Shown: one piece after another, positions 1-9,130 of the stretch | Numbering within the stretch: the first letter of the stretch is position 1 | Layout: every line of letters begins with the position of its first letter | From: JAHDCJ01 sp039028895 | Lineage (GTDB): Bacteria > Bacteroidota > Bacteroidia > Chitinophagales > Saprospiraceae | Length of the DNA stretch: 64,000 bases | Direction: 5' to 3' | Assembly: GCA_039028895.1 (NCBI GenBank) | Contig: JBCCHF010000002.1 | Span: forward strand, 1-64,000 | Position numbers and translations under genes: made by a program | Notes under the pieces: generated by a model | The model's input: only the letters and a program-made list of their open reading frames with translations | Database searches by the model: none | What the model was told of the DNA's origin: nothing

Positions 1-300
1 CACAAATATGACCTATCCATCCTTGATTTTCAGAAAAGTTTAGAGGAGGCTTCCTTAAGTTCTGGGCAAAAAGCTCCATACAGCTTAGTCGGTCTTGCCA
101 TTTGTTTTTTAAATAAAGGAGAATTAAATGAAGCAGCTTTATATTACGAAAAAGGAATTCAAGTTGAACCACTCTTTAGTTTCCCAGATAAAACAGCTTT
201 TATTAATAACATAAGAACTTTAGAAGATGTGAAAAAATATTATATATCAGAATTTGAAAAATCCCAATTGGCAAAATTCATTAATTTGCAAACGACTTAA
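1..300 (+). CDS. C-terminal part of a TPR-like protein (partial)
   Basis: The first frame is open from the window edge to a TAA at 298-300, giving 99 residues with no start inside the window. The visible part contains a helix-turn-helix pair typical of a tetratricopeptide unit: a segment ending in LAICFLNKGELNEAALYYEK followed by GIQVEP. The remainder is helical and charged. TPR units mediate protein contacts, so no enzymatic role can be given. The gene ends with no gap against the stop of the opposing phosphoesterase gene at 301. Upstream domains, and therefore the true identity, lie outside the window. Confidence 0.7.
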   Translation, partial: HKYDLSILDFQKSLEEASLSSGQKAPYSLVGLAICFLNKGELNEAALYYEKGIQVEPLFSFPDKTAFINNIRTLEDVKKYYISEFEKSQLAKFINLQTT

Positions 301-813
301 TTACATATTATTTTTCAGAGTTCTTGAGCCTAATTCTATCACCTGAACGTCTGATATTGTACCCTTATCAATGGAAAATCGTACGAGTGTCCTGATTTTG
401 TGAAAACCGATATTTCCGGCTGCCCCCGGATTGATATGCAGTAGCCCTAATTTTTTATCAGGCATAATTTTTAAAATATGAGAGTGGCCGGTGATAAACA
501 ATTTTGGGGGATTTAATCTGATTTCTTCTCTAACGCGTTTATTATACCGTCCGGGGTACCCACCAATATGGGTTATCCAAACGCTTACTCCTGCACAGGT
601 GAAGTGCAGGTTTTCGGGGTATCTTCTTCTAAGTTGGGCATTATCAATATTGCCGTATACTGCCTTCAGTGGCTTAAATATTTCTAATTTATCAGCCACT
701 TCAATGGAGCCAATATCACCGGCGTGCCAGATCTCATCACATTCCTCAAAATAATGATAAACACGGTCATCCAGAAAGCTGTGAGTATCAGATAAAAGGC
801 CGATTCGCTTCAT
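301..813 (-). CDS. YfcE/MJ0936-type metallophosphoesterase
   Basis: The 170-residue product has the calcineurin-like phosphoesterase motifs in order: DTH near residues 9-11, GD in HAGDIGS near 31-37, GN in VYGNID near 53-58, a conserved THIGG, and GHSH near 108-111. These residues bind two metal ions in small phosphodiesterases of the YfcE/MJ0936 family, which are cytoplasmic. The physiological substrate is unknown for most members. Length is normal for the family. The ATG at 811-813 is preceded by a box differing by one base from TAnnTTTG at only five bases, suggesting a leaderless message. It converges directly on the TPR gene. Confidence 0.88.
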   Translation of the reverse strand: MKRIGLLSDTHSFLDDRVYHYFEECDEIWHAGDIGSIEVADKLEIFKPLKAVYGNIDNAQLRRRYPENLHFTCAGVSVWITHIGGYPGRYNKRVREEIRLNPPKLFITGHSHILKIMPDKKLGLLHINPGAAGNIGFHKIRTLVRFSIDKGTISDVQVIELGSRTLKNNM

Positions 814-817
814 CCTG

Positions 818-825
818 CAATTCTA
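818..825 (-). promoter_or_regulatory. Candidate -7 box of the phosphoesterase gene (7 of 8 match)
   Basis: On the minus strand the bases read TAGAATTG, one mismatch from the Bacteroidota -7 consensus TAnnTTTG. The last G lies five bases before the A of the ATG at 813. No clear upstream TTG was found. Confidence 0.35.
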
Positions 826-896
826 ATAGAATAAATGAAGAAATCGAAGTAAAAAAAACTTTAAATTAATTGAGGGGCATATCGCATCAAAAACCT

Positions 897-904
897 TATA
901 TTTG
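897..904 (+). promoter_or_regulatory. Bacteroidota -7 promoter box of secDF
   Basis: TATATTTG matches TAnnTTTG exactly. A TTG at 870-872 lies 24 bases upstream, slightly longer than usual for the -33 element. The box leaves a leader of roughly 80 bases before the ATG at 989. Confidence 0.55.
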
Positions 905-988
905 CAGTCATTTTGTGCAAATCTCTATCTATTAACTCGAGATTGACCTTTTAAATCACTTTTGGTCGATCTCAAAAATTTTATTGTA

Positions 989-3900
989 ATGCAAGGAAAA
1001 GGTTTAGTGAAGTTTTTCCTGGGCTTACTTGTTCTGGTAACACTTTACCAGTTCTTACTACTTCTACCAACCCGCAAGGTTGAGAAGTCAGCGAGGGACT
1101 ATGCAACAAGTCAGACCGGCGAAAACAATCCGGACAACCAGGCATGGAAAGATTACGAGGTAAAGTATCTCGACTCCATGTCCAATGAAATCGTCATGAA
1201 TCTTGGCGTAGTCAAGATGACGTATCAAGATCTGAAATCCAAGCAATTGAATCTTGGACTGGATCTGAAAGGAGGCATGAGTGTCATCATGCAAGTAGAT
1301 TTACATGAACTTATTATAGCCCTTTCGGGGGAAAGTCAGGACCAAAAGTTCCTGGATGCTATACAACGCGCACGTGATAGAGAAGCCAATGCACAAAGTG
1401 ATTTTGTTACCTTATTCTATAATGCCTGGAAAGAAGTTGCTCCAGACCAGAAACTGGCCTCTATCTTTTCAGTCAATCCATCTCTGCGCGACAGAATTAC
1501 CTTCGAAAGTACCGATAACGAAGTACTTACGATTATACGTGAAGAAGCTGATGCTAAGGTCGGACAGACCTTTAACCTGATTCAGAAAAGAATTGATAAA
1601 TATGGTGTAACACAGCCAAACGTTACATTGGATAAAGCAACTAACAGGATCTTCGTAGAACTTCCAGGTGTTTCCAATCCAAAGCGTGCGGAGAAATATC
1701 TCAAACAAACAGCAAAGCTCGAATTTTGGGAAACTTACACTACTCCTGAGATTACACCATTCCTCAACCAGCTTGATTCTAGGTTAAAAGCATTGGACGG
1801 TCCTGACACCATTGCTGACATTGATAGTACCGAAATGGTATTTGATTCATTAGGTAACAGGATTGATTCACACTACCTCGAAAACAAGCTTGCACTGGAA
1901 AATCCTTCTTCTACTATTTCCCAAGGGCCACTGGCTAGGGTTATGAGTATCGGTTTAGCTCAATCTTCAGCTGCAGCCTGCGGAGTTGTTTCTGTAAATG
2001 ACACCTCGAAGGTCAATGATATTCTTGAGACGAGAGCTGCAAAGGAAATCTTACCTAAGGATGCATTATTCCTTTGGGGAGCAAAACCACTGGAAGATGC
2101 GACAACGGGTAAGATCACCAATGACTTTGAGTTGTTCGCCATGAAAGTCGACAAGAGTAACAAAGCTCCTCTTGAAGGAGATGTTGTTACCCAGGCCAAA
2201 GGTGATATTGATCCTACACGAGGAATTTATACGGTTTCACTCAGAATGAATGATCAGGGCGCTAAAGTCTGGCGTCGTTTGACTAAGGAGAATATTAACA
2301 AACCAATTGCTATCGCTTTGGATAGTGAAGTTGTTTCGGCTCCTAATGTAAATAGTGAGATTCCAAACGGAAGTTCTGAGATTACTGGTAATTTTTCTGC
2401 TGCTGAAGCAACTGATCTGGCTAATGTACTTGAAGTCGGTAAACTTCCGGCAAAAGCAGAAGTTATCAGTCAGGATATTGTAGGACCTACCCTTGGTGCT
2501 AAAAATATCCGAAGTGGATTGACTTCCCTTGTCATTGGGATCTGCCTGGTTTTGGCATTTATGATCCTGTATTACGGCTCAGGTGGTATTGTATCGATTG
2601 TAGCTCTATTCGCTAACCTGTTCTTTATCATTGGTGCACTAGCCTCATATGGTACTGTTCTTACCTTACCGGGAATTGCCGGTATTGTACTGACGATTGG
2701 TATGGCGGTTGATGCTAACGTGATTATATATGAACGGATAAGAGAGGAATTGCGAGCCGGAAAGACCACGCTCACGGCAATTCGCGATGGGTTCCAGCAT
2801 TCGTATTCTGCTATTGTCGATGCGAACGTAACTACCATTTTGACTGCGCTAGTATTGGCGTATTTCGGAACCGGACCGATCAAAGGTTTTGCCGTAGTAT
2901 TGATCATTGGTGTTATTTGCTCACTCTTCACAGCCGTTTTGTTTGCCCGTTTAATGATTGACTGGTGGACAGACAAAGGCAGAGATGTTAAATTCTTTAC
3001 GCCTGTTTTCAAAGATTCGTTCGCGAACCTCAACATTGATTTTGTAAGTAAGGGCAAAATCTCTGGAATTGTTTCCAGTTTGATTATCCTTGTTGGAATC
3101 GGCTCTTTCTTTGTCAATAAATTCGAGCTTGGGGTAGATTTCCAGGGTGGTCGGACCTATACCATGGCTTTTGACCAGGCCAATGTAGATGTCGATCAGG
3201 TGAGAACTTTATTGACCACAGAGTTTGAAGACAATCAACCAATTGTTAAGACCTTTGGTAGTTCCAACCAGATTCAAGTAACCACGAGTTACAAGATCGA
3301 TGACAGATCAGAAGATGCAGACTCTATTGTACGCGCTGCTTTATATAGTGGAATTCAGAATTTCGTTGGTGCGGAATTGACCGAAGAACAATTCGAAGGT
3401 CTAATCCAATCTGAGGTTAAGGTTGGTCCGACAATCGCTGATGATATAAAGAATAGTGCGTATAAAGCCACAATCGTTGCTTTGGCGTTTATTTTCCTTT
3501 ACATACTTCTCCGCTTTAGAAAGTGGCAATATGGAATGGGTGCGGTTGCCGCGTTGTTCCACGATGTACTCATCGTGTTAACGCTCTTCTCGCTATTTTG
3601 GAAGATACTGCCGTTCTCACTGGAAATCAACCAGGCCTTTATTGCGGCTATTCTAACTGTAGTTGGTTACTCGATTAACGATACCGTGGTTGTATTCGAC
3701 AGGATCAGGGAATTTTTTAACCTGTATCCTAATCAGTCGAAGAAGGATAATGTAAACGGTGCAGTAAACAGTACTGTTAGTCGTACGATCATCACATCGT
3801 TGACAACTACATTTGTAATCTTGATGCTTTTCATCTTTGGTGGAGAGGTCATTCGCGGATTCGCATTCGCATTGTTGATTGGTGTTCTAGTTGGAACCTA

Positions 3901-4024
3901 TTCTTCAGTCTTTATTGCGACGCCTATCGTAGTGGCACTTACCAAGGAAAAAGATCTACAGGTGACAACTTCTTCCGACAAGAAGAAAGGCTACAAAAGA
4001 AAAGTACAGACTGAAAATTCATAA
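989..4024 (+). CDS. secDF: SecDF fusion, protein translocase subunit
   Basis: This is a single 1011-residue SecD-SecF fusion, the usual form in Bacteroidota. It sits in the inner membrane and uses the proton motive force to help pull exported proteins out of SecYEG. The SecD part has GLDLKGGM near residue 90, a long periplasmic P1 region, and the conserved VDANVIIYERIREEL in TM4 near 575-590. The SecF part has GVDFQGGRTY near 715 and NDTVVVFDRIRE near 900. The ATG at 989 is chosen over an in-frame TTG at 962 because it begins directly with MQGKGLVKFF and the membrane anchor. A strong hairpin follows the stop, so the gene is probably monocistronic. Confidence 0.97.
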   Translation: MQGKGLVKFFLGLLVLVTLYQFLLLLPTRKVEKSARDYATSQTGENNPDNQAWKDYEVKYLDSMSNEIVMNLGVVKMTYQDLKSKQLNLGLDLKGGMSVIMQVDLHELIIALSGESQDQKFLDAIQRARDREANAQSDFVTLFYNAWKEVAPDQKLASIFSVNPSLRDRITFESTDNEVLTIIREEADAKVGQTFNLIQKRIDKYGVTQPNVTLDKATNRIFVELPGVSNPKRAEKYLKQTAKLEFWETYTTPEITPFLNQLDSRLKALDGPDTIADIDSTEMVFDSLGNRIDSHYLENKLALENPSSTISQGPLARVMSIGLAQSSAAACGVVSVNDTSKVNDILETRAAKEILPKDALFLWGAKPLEDATTGKITNDFELFAMKVDKSNKAPLEGDVVTQAKGDIDPTRGIYTVSLRMNDQGAKVWRRLTKENINKPIAIALDSEVVSAPNVNSEIPNGSSEITGNFSAAEATDLANVLEVGKLPAKAEVISQDIVGPTLGAKNIRSGLTSLVIGICLVLAFMILYYGSGGIVSIVALFANLFFIIGALASYGTVLTLPGIAGIVLTIGMAVDANVIIYERIREELRAGKTTLTAIRDGFQHSYSAIVDANVTTILTALVLAYFGTGPIKGFAVVLIIGVICSLFTAVLFARLMIDWWTDKGRDVKFFTPVFKDSFANLNIDFVSKGKISGIVSSLIILVGIGSFFVNKFELGVDFQGGRTYTMAFDQANVDVDQVRTLLTTEFEDNQPIVKTFGSSNQIQVTTSYKIDDRSEDADSIVRAALYSGIQNFVGAELTEEQFEGLIQSEVKVGPTIADDIKNSAYKATIVALAFIFLYILLRFRKWQYGMGAVAALFHDVLIVLTLFSLFWKILPFSLEINQAFIAAILTVVGYSINDTVVVFDRIREFFNLYPNQSKKDNVNGAVNSTVSRTIITSLTTTFVILMLFIFGGEVIRGFAFALLIGVLVGTYSSVFIATPIVVALTKEKDLQVTTSSDKKKGYKRKVQTENS

Positions 4025-4056
4025 GCTTAAGCTTAAAAAAAGATAAGCACAAAATG

Positions 4057-4087
4057 ACCCCGGACTTGTTCCGGGGTTATTTTTTTT
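4057..4087 (+). terminator. Rho-independent terminator of secDF
   Basis: An 8-bp stem (ACCCCGGA with TCCGGGGT) around a 5-base loop is followed by a T run from 4080. The run overlaps the stop codon of the converging gene at 4086. Confidence 0.9.
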
Positions 4088-4823
4088 ATACCATTTCCCC
4101 AGCTTCTCCAAAAATCTCCCAATCACCAAGTCTACTATCAGTCCATCTTTTAGAGAAGTTTATATGCCCCTCTTTATTAGCGATTTCGTCTAGGCTGAAA
4201 TTCCATATCTCGTAACCGATCATGTTATCGGCACTAACCAGGCTCATAATGTTTCTGACCAATGACTGGTTATTTTTTACTGCATCGGTAACAGCTTCTT
4301 TTATCTCACTTGCGTAGGAACCGGATTCACTTTTAAAATAATCGAATATGGAGGCTTCCAGATTATCCAGATCTAATTTCCTGGGGTCAAAACCTGCGAT
4401 CAAGCTGTTTAGTTTTTCTTCTACTTTTCGATTTAAGGTTTGATGCCCTGCTTCAGCTCCAGCTTTACTCACATTGTTTTTCTCCATCAAAACTGTAATG
4501 ATACCAGCTACTGCATTGGTTTTAGATTCGAAATGAGGGACGATCAAAGGGGTCAGGCGTGTGTTCCACTCCCCTACTTTTGAAGGAATTCTTATGGTAC
4601 TTTTTCCGTCAAGTTTGGTAATGCCCAAATTACCATGGCTTCCAGGGCCGAAATGGAATTTAGCCTTTCCTTCAAGCCTGAAATTATCAGTAATTGTGAT
4701 ACAAGAACCATCGATTTTGAAAAATATAGTCCACAAATATGGTCTTGCAAATTCCCAGCCTTCACTAGTATCATGTCGCTTAATTGTATGAAGCCTTAAT
4801 TTTAAATCTAATTCTTTACGCAC
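4086..4823 (-). CDS. Conserved-looking hypothetical protein, family not recognised
   Basis: I do not recognise this 245-residue protein. The N-terminal half (residues 1-100) is beta-rich with aromatic strands such as PYLWTIFFKIDG and FHFGPGSHGN, suggesting a beta-sandwich. The middle (about 100-190) is helical and charged. The end contains a repeat-free stretch with RWTDSRLGDWEIFGE. There is no signal peptide or membrane segment, so it is probably cytoplasmic or leaves by a non-Sec route. The only plausible start is GTG at 4821-4823; the frame remains open further upstream without an ATG, so the start is uncertain. It is divergent from tilS and convergent with secDF. Confidence 0.65.
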   Translation of the reverse strand: MRKELDLKLRLHTIKRHDTSEGWEFARPYLWTIFFKIDGSCITITDNFRLEGKAKFHFGPGSHGNLGITKLDGKSTIRIPSKVGEWNTRLTPLIVPHFESKTNAVAGIITVLMEKNNVSKAGAEAGHQTLNRKVEEKLNSLIAGFDPRKLDLDNLEASIFDYFKSESGSYASEIKEAVTDAVKNNQSLVRNIMSLVSADNMIGYEIWNFSLDEIANKEGHINFSKRWTDSRLGDWEIFGEAGEMV

Positions 4824-4913
4824 TTGTGGAATTTTTCGCAGTAATTTAAGATTATCTGATTGTATATCCTGTTTGCTTCGCCACAGAAAATATCTAATTT
4901 AGAAAAAAAGGAA

Positions 4914-6242
4914 ATGCTTAGAAAGTTCAAGACATATATGGACGAAATCATAAAATTGCACGACCAACAGGTTATCCTTCTCGCGGTCAGCGGGGGTGTT
5001 GATTCCATTGTGCTTGCCCATTTACTTTTTGAATGTGAATTTCCATTCGCAATTGCACATTGTAATTTTCAGTTGAGAGGTGAAACATCAAACGCTGATG
5101 CAACTTTTGTAAATCAACTTGCAGAAAGATACGGAGTGCCTTTTCATGAGAAATGTTTTGATACACAAAACATTGTTAAAGCGAATAAAAAATCCATTCA
5201 GGAAACAGCACGAGAATTAAGGTATGAATGGTTTAATGAACTTTTAACAAACCTTGAATATCATTATTTGGCAACAGCCCATCATTTGAATGATGCCATA
5301 GAGACGATGCTATACAATCTGACAAAAGGAACCGGGATTAAGGGTCTGCATGGAATTCTACCAAGGAAAGGAAATCTAATCAGGCCGCTAATGTTTGCAT
5401 CAAGACATGAAATTGAAGCTTTTGCGCTCCAAAACAACCTGGATTTCAGAGAGGATGTTTCAAATCTTGACACCAAATATTCAAGGAACAAGATCCGGCA
5501 TGAGGTCATTCCATCGCTTAAAACTATAAATCCTTCTCTTGAAAAAACATTTGAAGAGAATATTGGACGATTCCAAGAGATTGAAGCTATCTATGAATGG
5601 GCCATTAAGCAATTGAAAGGTGATGCTCAGAAACAAGTCGGAAAAGATCTGGAAATCGATCTCAGGTCAATCAATGCTTCCCCAGCACCAAAATCCCTAT
5701 TATTCGAAATTCTAAAAGACAAAGGGTTTAGTGCTGATCACGTCACTAATATTTTGGAAGAACAATCCACATCCAGCGGAAGAACTTTTTTCAGCCCTAC
5801 CCACAGATTGGTAACTGACAGAGGCAAATTACTGGTGTCTGAGGTAAACGCAGATCATAAAATTAAAGAGGTGTTGGTAAAAGAGAATCAAACCAGTATC
5901 CAATTAGCCAGTGATAAATTCAGCTTTTCGAAAATAGATAAAAGCGAAGTCAATTTCAGTGAAGGAAAAAATGTAGCCTTTCTGGACCTAGACAAAATAA
6001 GCTTTCCCTTAACCATCAGAAGATGGCAGCAAGGCGACACCTTTCAACCACTTGGATTAAGAGGTCAATCTCAAAAAGTCAGCGACTTTTTCGTAAACAA
6101 CAAACTCTCCATTCTGGAAAAAGAAAAAGTTTGGCTCCTCGAAACCAATAGGCATATTTGCTGGATCGCAGGTTACCGTCTTGATGAGCGGTTTAAAATT
6201 TCCGATCTTACACGACGGATTCTAAAGGTTAAGTTAGCCTAA
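4914..6242 (+). CDS. tilS: tRNA(Ile)-lysidine synthase
   Basis: The enzyme modifies C34 of the CAU-anticodon tRNA(Ile) with lysine using ATP, which changes decoding from AUG to AUA; it is normally essential. The 442-residue product starts at the ATG at 4914; an upstream in-frame TTG at 4860 is less likely. The PP-loop ATPase motif SGGVDS lies near residues 26-31, HCNFQLRG and TAHHLNDAIETMLYNL follow as in TilS, and the C-terminal TilS domain carries RRWQQGDTFQPLG and KVSDFFVNNK. Length and domain order are normal. Confidence 0.96.
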   Translation: MLRKFKTYMDEIIKLHDQQVILLAVSGGVDSIVLAHLLFECEFPFAIAHCNFQLRGETSNADATFVNQLAERYGVPFHEKCFDTQNIVKANKKSIQETARELRYEWFNELLTNLEYHYLATAHHLNDAIETMLYNLTKGTGIKGLHGILPRKGNLIRPLMFASRHEIEAFALQNNLDFREDVSNLDTKYSRNKIRHEVIPSLKTINPSLEKTFEENIGRFQEIEAIYEWAIKQLKGDAQKQVGKDLEIDLRSINASPAPKSLLFEILKDKGFSADHVTNILEEQSTSSGRTFFSPTHRLVTDRGKLLVSEVNADHKIKEVLVKENQTSIQLASDKFSFSKIDKSEVNFSEGKNVAFLDLDKISFPLTIRRWQQGDTFQPLGLRGQSQKVSDFFVNNKLSILEKEKVWLLETNRHICWIAGYRLDERFKISDLTRRILKVKLA

Positions 6243-6250
6243 AGGTTACC

Positions 6251-6291
6251 CTAATTCATTATTGTAACCCTTGAAAATATCCATGAATTAG
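6251..6291. repeat. 9-bp inverted repeat between convergent genes
   Basis: CTAATTCAT at 6251-6259 pairs exactly with ATGAATTAG at 6283-6291, with 23 bases between them. It lies between the stops of tilS and the lipoprotein gene. It lacks a T run, so it may be a weak stop signal or chance. Confidence 0.4.
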
Positions 6292-6894
6292 CTACTGAGG
6301 CTCTACGTTACCCCTGATATTCCAGTTAATATCGATGGTAGATACGTCACTTAACGGATTCCAACTGCCAACACTGCTGTCGAAGATCCAGTCGCCATTG
6401 AAAACTGCTGGCCCCGGGTCACAGCCTACTGTTCTGGCATCACTTGGATGTGTAAATTCTACGGCAATCCAAATGTCTTCATTAGTAATCGTATATGGTG
6501 TCGATAAACGGTGATTGTTCCATGAGTTGGCAGAGAGTGAAGCCAATACATTACTTGAGTAAATCTCAGTTACAGGTGAATTTCCACCATTGGAAGTATA
6601 TACTTTTACAACGCAAGTTGAGGGAATTTCCTGGATAAAGAAATCAATTTCTACCAGGCGGTCACCAATCATATTTTGCAAACTTCCGGCTGTAAACTTC
6701 GCAGCAGCCTCGTATGTCGCGCCTCCGGGTAATACTGGTGCAGTGAGGTTATCACCATCATGACGTAATACAACAAAACCATTGCCCACCGGGTCATTTT
6801 CGCAACCTGTAGAGGTAATTATTATAGAAATTCCGGCTAAAAGTAAGAAGGCGAATTTGAGAGAGGTAAATCGTAGTAAGTTTGATATTTTCAT
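6292..6894 (-). CDS. Secreted lipoprotein, probable beta-sandwich, unknown function
   Basis: The 200-residue product starts at the ATG at 6892-6894; a TTG two codons upstream is less likely. Residues 14-30 form a hydrophobic signal ending in TSTGC, so Cys31 is the likely lipidation site. The mature part is polar and beta-rich with phrases such as VEIDFFIQEIPSTCVVKVY and DIWIAVEFTHP, which resemble the jelly-roll domains often attached to Bacteroidota surface proteins. There is no T9SS sorting domain. I cannot assign a ligand. It is convergent with tilS and lies downstream of the Lrp gene, from which it is separated by a terminator. Confidence 0.75.
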   Translation of the reverse strand: MKISNLLRFTSLKFAFLLLAGISIIITSTGCENDPVGNGFVVLRHDGDNLTAPVLPGGATYEAAAKFTAGSLQNMIGDRLVEIDFFIQEIPSTCVVKVYTSNGGNSPVTEIYSSNVLASLSANSWNNHRLSTPYTITNEDIWIAVEFTHPSDARTVGCDPGPAVFNGDWIFDSSVGSWNPLSDVSTIDINWNIRGNVEPQ

Positions 6895-6937
6895 TGTCAA
6901 ATTGTTTTCTTAAGATAATTACAATAATCATACCTCA

Positions 6938-6972
6938 ATAAAAAAACCCACCTCAAGAATTGAAGTGGGTTT
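6938..6972 (-). terminator. Rho-independent terminator of the Lrp-type regulator gene
   Basis: On the minus strand AAACCCAC and GTGGGTTT form a stem (one internal mismatch, inner TTGA/TCAA pairs) followed by a run of seven T residues complementary to 6940-6946. Confidence 0.88.
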
Positions 6973-6991
6973 AATATTTTCAGGCAAAATT

Positions 6992-7468
6992 TTACCCGTA
7001 ATTATAAGGTAAAACCTTAGAATCTTTAACTGTGGAAAGTGTCATTAAAGTCTTTAGTCTTTCGATCTCTTCAATTTGAGAAAGCGTTTTGAATAATAGC
7101 TGTTCGTAAGTAGGGATATCAGCACAAACGATCTTCATCAGAAAGTCTGCTTCACCCGTAATGATATAACATTCTACGATTTCTTTGATCTCCTTTACTT
7201 TCTCAAGGAAATGGTTCAAAGCATTTTCTTTTTGCCAGGCAAGTGAAACTAGAACAAAGGTCTTAACATTAAGGCCAATTGTCTGAGGGTCAACCTGAGC
7301 GTGGTAACTCTGAATGATTCCTGATTGTTCAAGTTTTTTTACTCTTTCCAGTGTAGGTGCCGGAGATAACCCGATTTTCTTTGAGAGATCAAGGTTAGTT
7401 ATTTTACTATTGTCCTGAAGGATTTGCAGGATCTTTAAATCTATTTTATCTAGTTTGTTTTGAGACAT
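6992..7468 (-). CDS. Lrp/AsnC family transcriptional regulator
   Basis: The 158-residue protein has the normal Lrp/AsnC layout. An N-terminal winged helix-turn-helix (residues 1-60, with LDLSKKIGLSPAPTLERVKK) is followed by an effector-binding RAM/ACT-like domain (about 65-150, with IVECYIITGEADFLMKI). These regulators sense amino acids and bind DNA as dimers or octamers. It lies directly downstream of, and on the same strand as, glutamate dehydrogenase. A role in controlling amino-acid metabolism, perhaps including that gene, is inferred from proximity only. Each of the two genes has its own terminator. Confidence 0.93.
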   Translation of the reverse strand: MSQNKLDKIDLKILQILQDNSKITNLDLSKKIGLSPAPTLERVKKLEQSGIIQSYHAQVDPQTIGLNVKTFVLVSLAWQKENALNHFLEKVKEIKEIVECYIITGEADFLMKIVCADIPTYEQLLFKTLSQIEEIERLKTLMTLSTVKDSKVLPYNYG

Positions 7469-7560
7469 TAATAAAGGTATTAAACGAAATATTATTTGGA
7501 TTCATTTTAAAAGCTGCAAGGTATTACTAATTCCAATACTTTTCAAGTGCAGATCATAAA

Positions 7561-7596
7561 AAAAGAAAAAGAACATTCTGTCTGAATGTTCTTTTT
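7561..7596 (-). terminator. Terminator of the glutamate dehydrogenase gene
   Basis: A 13-bp perfect inverted repeat (7566-7578 with 7584-7596, core GAACATTC/GAATGTTC, loop 5 bases) is followed on the minus strand by a T-rich stretch. The symmetrical A and T flanks would let it work both ways, though only minus-strand genes abut it. Confidence 0.9.
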
Positions 7597-7632
7597 CCTA
7601 ATTATTCCCAATAATATATGGATTTCGCCAGA

Positions 7633-9051
7633 TTAAGGGAAAATTCCCATAGAGATATAATCACTACCAATTTTCTTAATTGCAGAAACAAAAGCGGCAG
7701 ATCTCAAGTCGTGGACTTTCCTGTTGCGTTTTTTAATATCTCTAATGTCATTATATGCCGTAACCATGGTTTCTTCGAGACCAGAACGCACAAGATCAAT
7801 CTCATCAGCTCCTTTGGTCAAAGCGGCCATTTCCTTCTTATTGATTTTCTGACCGGTCATTTTTTCCATCATGGCTGCAAGGTTTGAATAAGTGTTTTCA
7901 TTGAAACGCTTATCCATCCGGCCAAAACGGATATGGCTCAGGTTTTTCAACCATTCAAAGTATGAAACAGTAACACCTCCCGCATTGCAATACATATCAG
8001 GAATAATCAGTGTTCCTTTTTCTAAGAGGATGGCTTCGGCATCTGGGGTAATAGGGCCATTAGCTGCTTCAGCAATAATCTTTGCCTTTATGCGCTTTGC
8101 ATTACCGCCATGGATGACTTGCTCTAACGCAGCAGGCACCAAAACATCACAGGCCAATTCAAGAGCTGCTTCCCTTGTTTTTAGTGCTTTACTACCTGGG
8201 AAGCCAATAATTGAGCCGGTTTCTTTACGAAACTTCAAAAGTGCTTTTACATCGATACCATCAGGTTTATGAATAGCACCTTCGTATTCAGAAACGCCGA
8301 CAATCTTCATTTCCCCTTCTTCCTGGGATATCATTGCACTATATGAACCTACATTTCCGAGGCCCTGGACAACCATTGTTTTTCCTTCAGTACCAGGCGT
8401 AAGGCCGAGTTCTTTCATATCATCCTTATGTCTCATGGCTTCACGGATAGAATAGTAGACACCACGCCCTGTAGCTTCTGTTCTACCTCTGATACCATTT
8501 TGGTTGACCGGTTTTCCGGTAACACAACCTACGGCATCAATTTCTCCGTTGTTGAAAGTGGTATAGGTATCAAGAATCCAGGCCATTTCCCTTGATCCGG
8601 TTCCATAATCAGGAGCCGGTACATCTATACCCGGTCCAATAAAGTTTTTGCGGATCAGCTCAGTAGTGTAGCGACGTGTAATCTTCTGTAACTGTCTAGG
8701 TGTGTAGCTTTTCGGATTGATCTTAACACCACCCTTCGCACCACCAAATGGCACGTCTACAATCGCACATTTGTAGCTCATTAAACTGGCAAGTGCCATT
8801 ACTTCATCCTGGTTTACAGAAAGTGCGTAACGGATACCACCTTTAGTTGGTAAGCGGTGGTGACTATGCTGAACTCTGTAAGCCTCAATGACATGGTAGT
8901 CATTCCCTATTTTGACTGGGAACTGCATTTGGTAAACTGCGTTACAAGCCTTAATCTGTTTTAGCAAACCAGTTGGCAGATTTGTAACTGCAGCAGCTTT
9001 ATCAAAGTAATTTTCGACACTTTGGAAAAAGCTGTAGTTTTTGTTACTCAT
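7633..9051 (-). CDS. Glu/Leu/Phe/Val-type dehydrogenase (glutamate dehydrogenase)
   Basis: The 472-residue product is a hexameric-type amino-acid dehydrogenase that interconverts glutamate with 2-oxoglutarate and ammonia using NAD(P). The substrate-binding part has the catalytic-lysine context KGGIRYA and VPFGGAKGGV near residue 100, and PAPDYGTG near 165. The Rossmann part has VVQGLGNVGSYS near residue 227. EAANGPITPDAE and CNAGGVTVSYFEW complete the family signature. I cannot tell cofactor preference from sequence alone. The gene has its own terminator and is followed by the Lrp-type regulator. Confidence 0.93.
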   Translation of the reverse strand: MSNKNYSFFQSVENYFDKAAAVTNLPTGLLKQIKACNAVYQMQFPVKIGNDYHVIEAYRVQHSHHRLPTKGGIRYALSVNQDEVMALASLMSYKCAIVDVPFGGAKGGVKINPKSYTPRQLQKITRRYTTELIRKNFIGPGIDVPAPDYGTGSREMAWILDTYTTFNNGEIDAVGCVTGKPVNQNGIRGRTEATGRGVYYSIREAMRHKDDMKELGLTPGTEGKTMVVQGLGNVGSYSAMISQEEGEMKIVGVSEYEGAIHKPDGIDVKALLKFRKETGSIIGFPGSKALKTREAALELACDVLVPAALEQVIHGGNAKRIKAKIIAEAANGPITPDAEAILLEKGTLIIPDMYCNAGGVTVSYFEWLKNLSHIRFGRMDKRFNENTYSNLAAMMEKMTGQKINKKEMAALTKGADEIDLVRSGLEETMVTAYNDIRDIKKRNRKVHDLRSAAFVSAIKKIGSDYISMGIFP

Positions 9052-9093
9052 GTGATTAGTGAATAGATTTTTATGTGAAAATTGCTTTTATAC

Positions 9094-9117
9094 AAAAAAG
9101 GCCTGCAAATAGCAGGC
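9094..9117 (-). terminator. Terminator downstream of ccmD-like gene
   Basis: GCCTGC at 9101-9106 pairs with GCAGGC at 9112-9117 around a 5-base loop. On the minus strand it is followed by CTTTTTTG. It lies 14 bases after the stop of the ccmD-like gene. Confidence 0.82.
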
Positions 9118-9130
9118 GCTTATGATTTAA

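Noticed and set aside
962..988. TTG start for secDF
   Set aside because: The ATG at 989 starts directly with the membrane anchor and needs no extra nine residues; no ribosome-binding site supports the TTG.
2572..3117. 181-codon frame antisense to secDF
   Set aside because: It lies wholly inside the conserved SecD-SecF coding region and has serine/threonine/proline-rich shadow composition.
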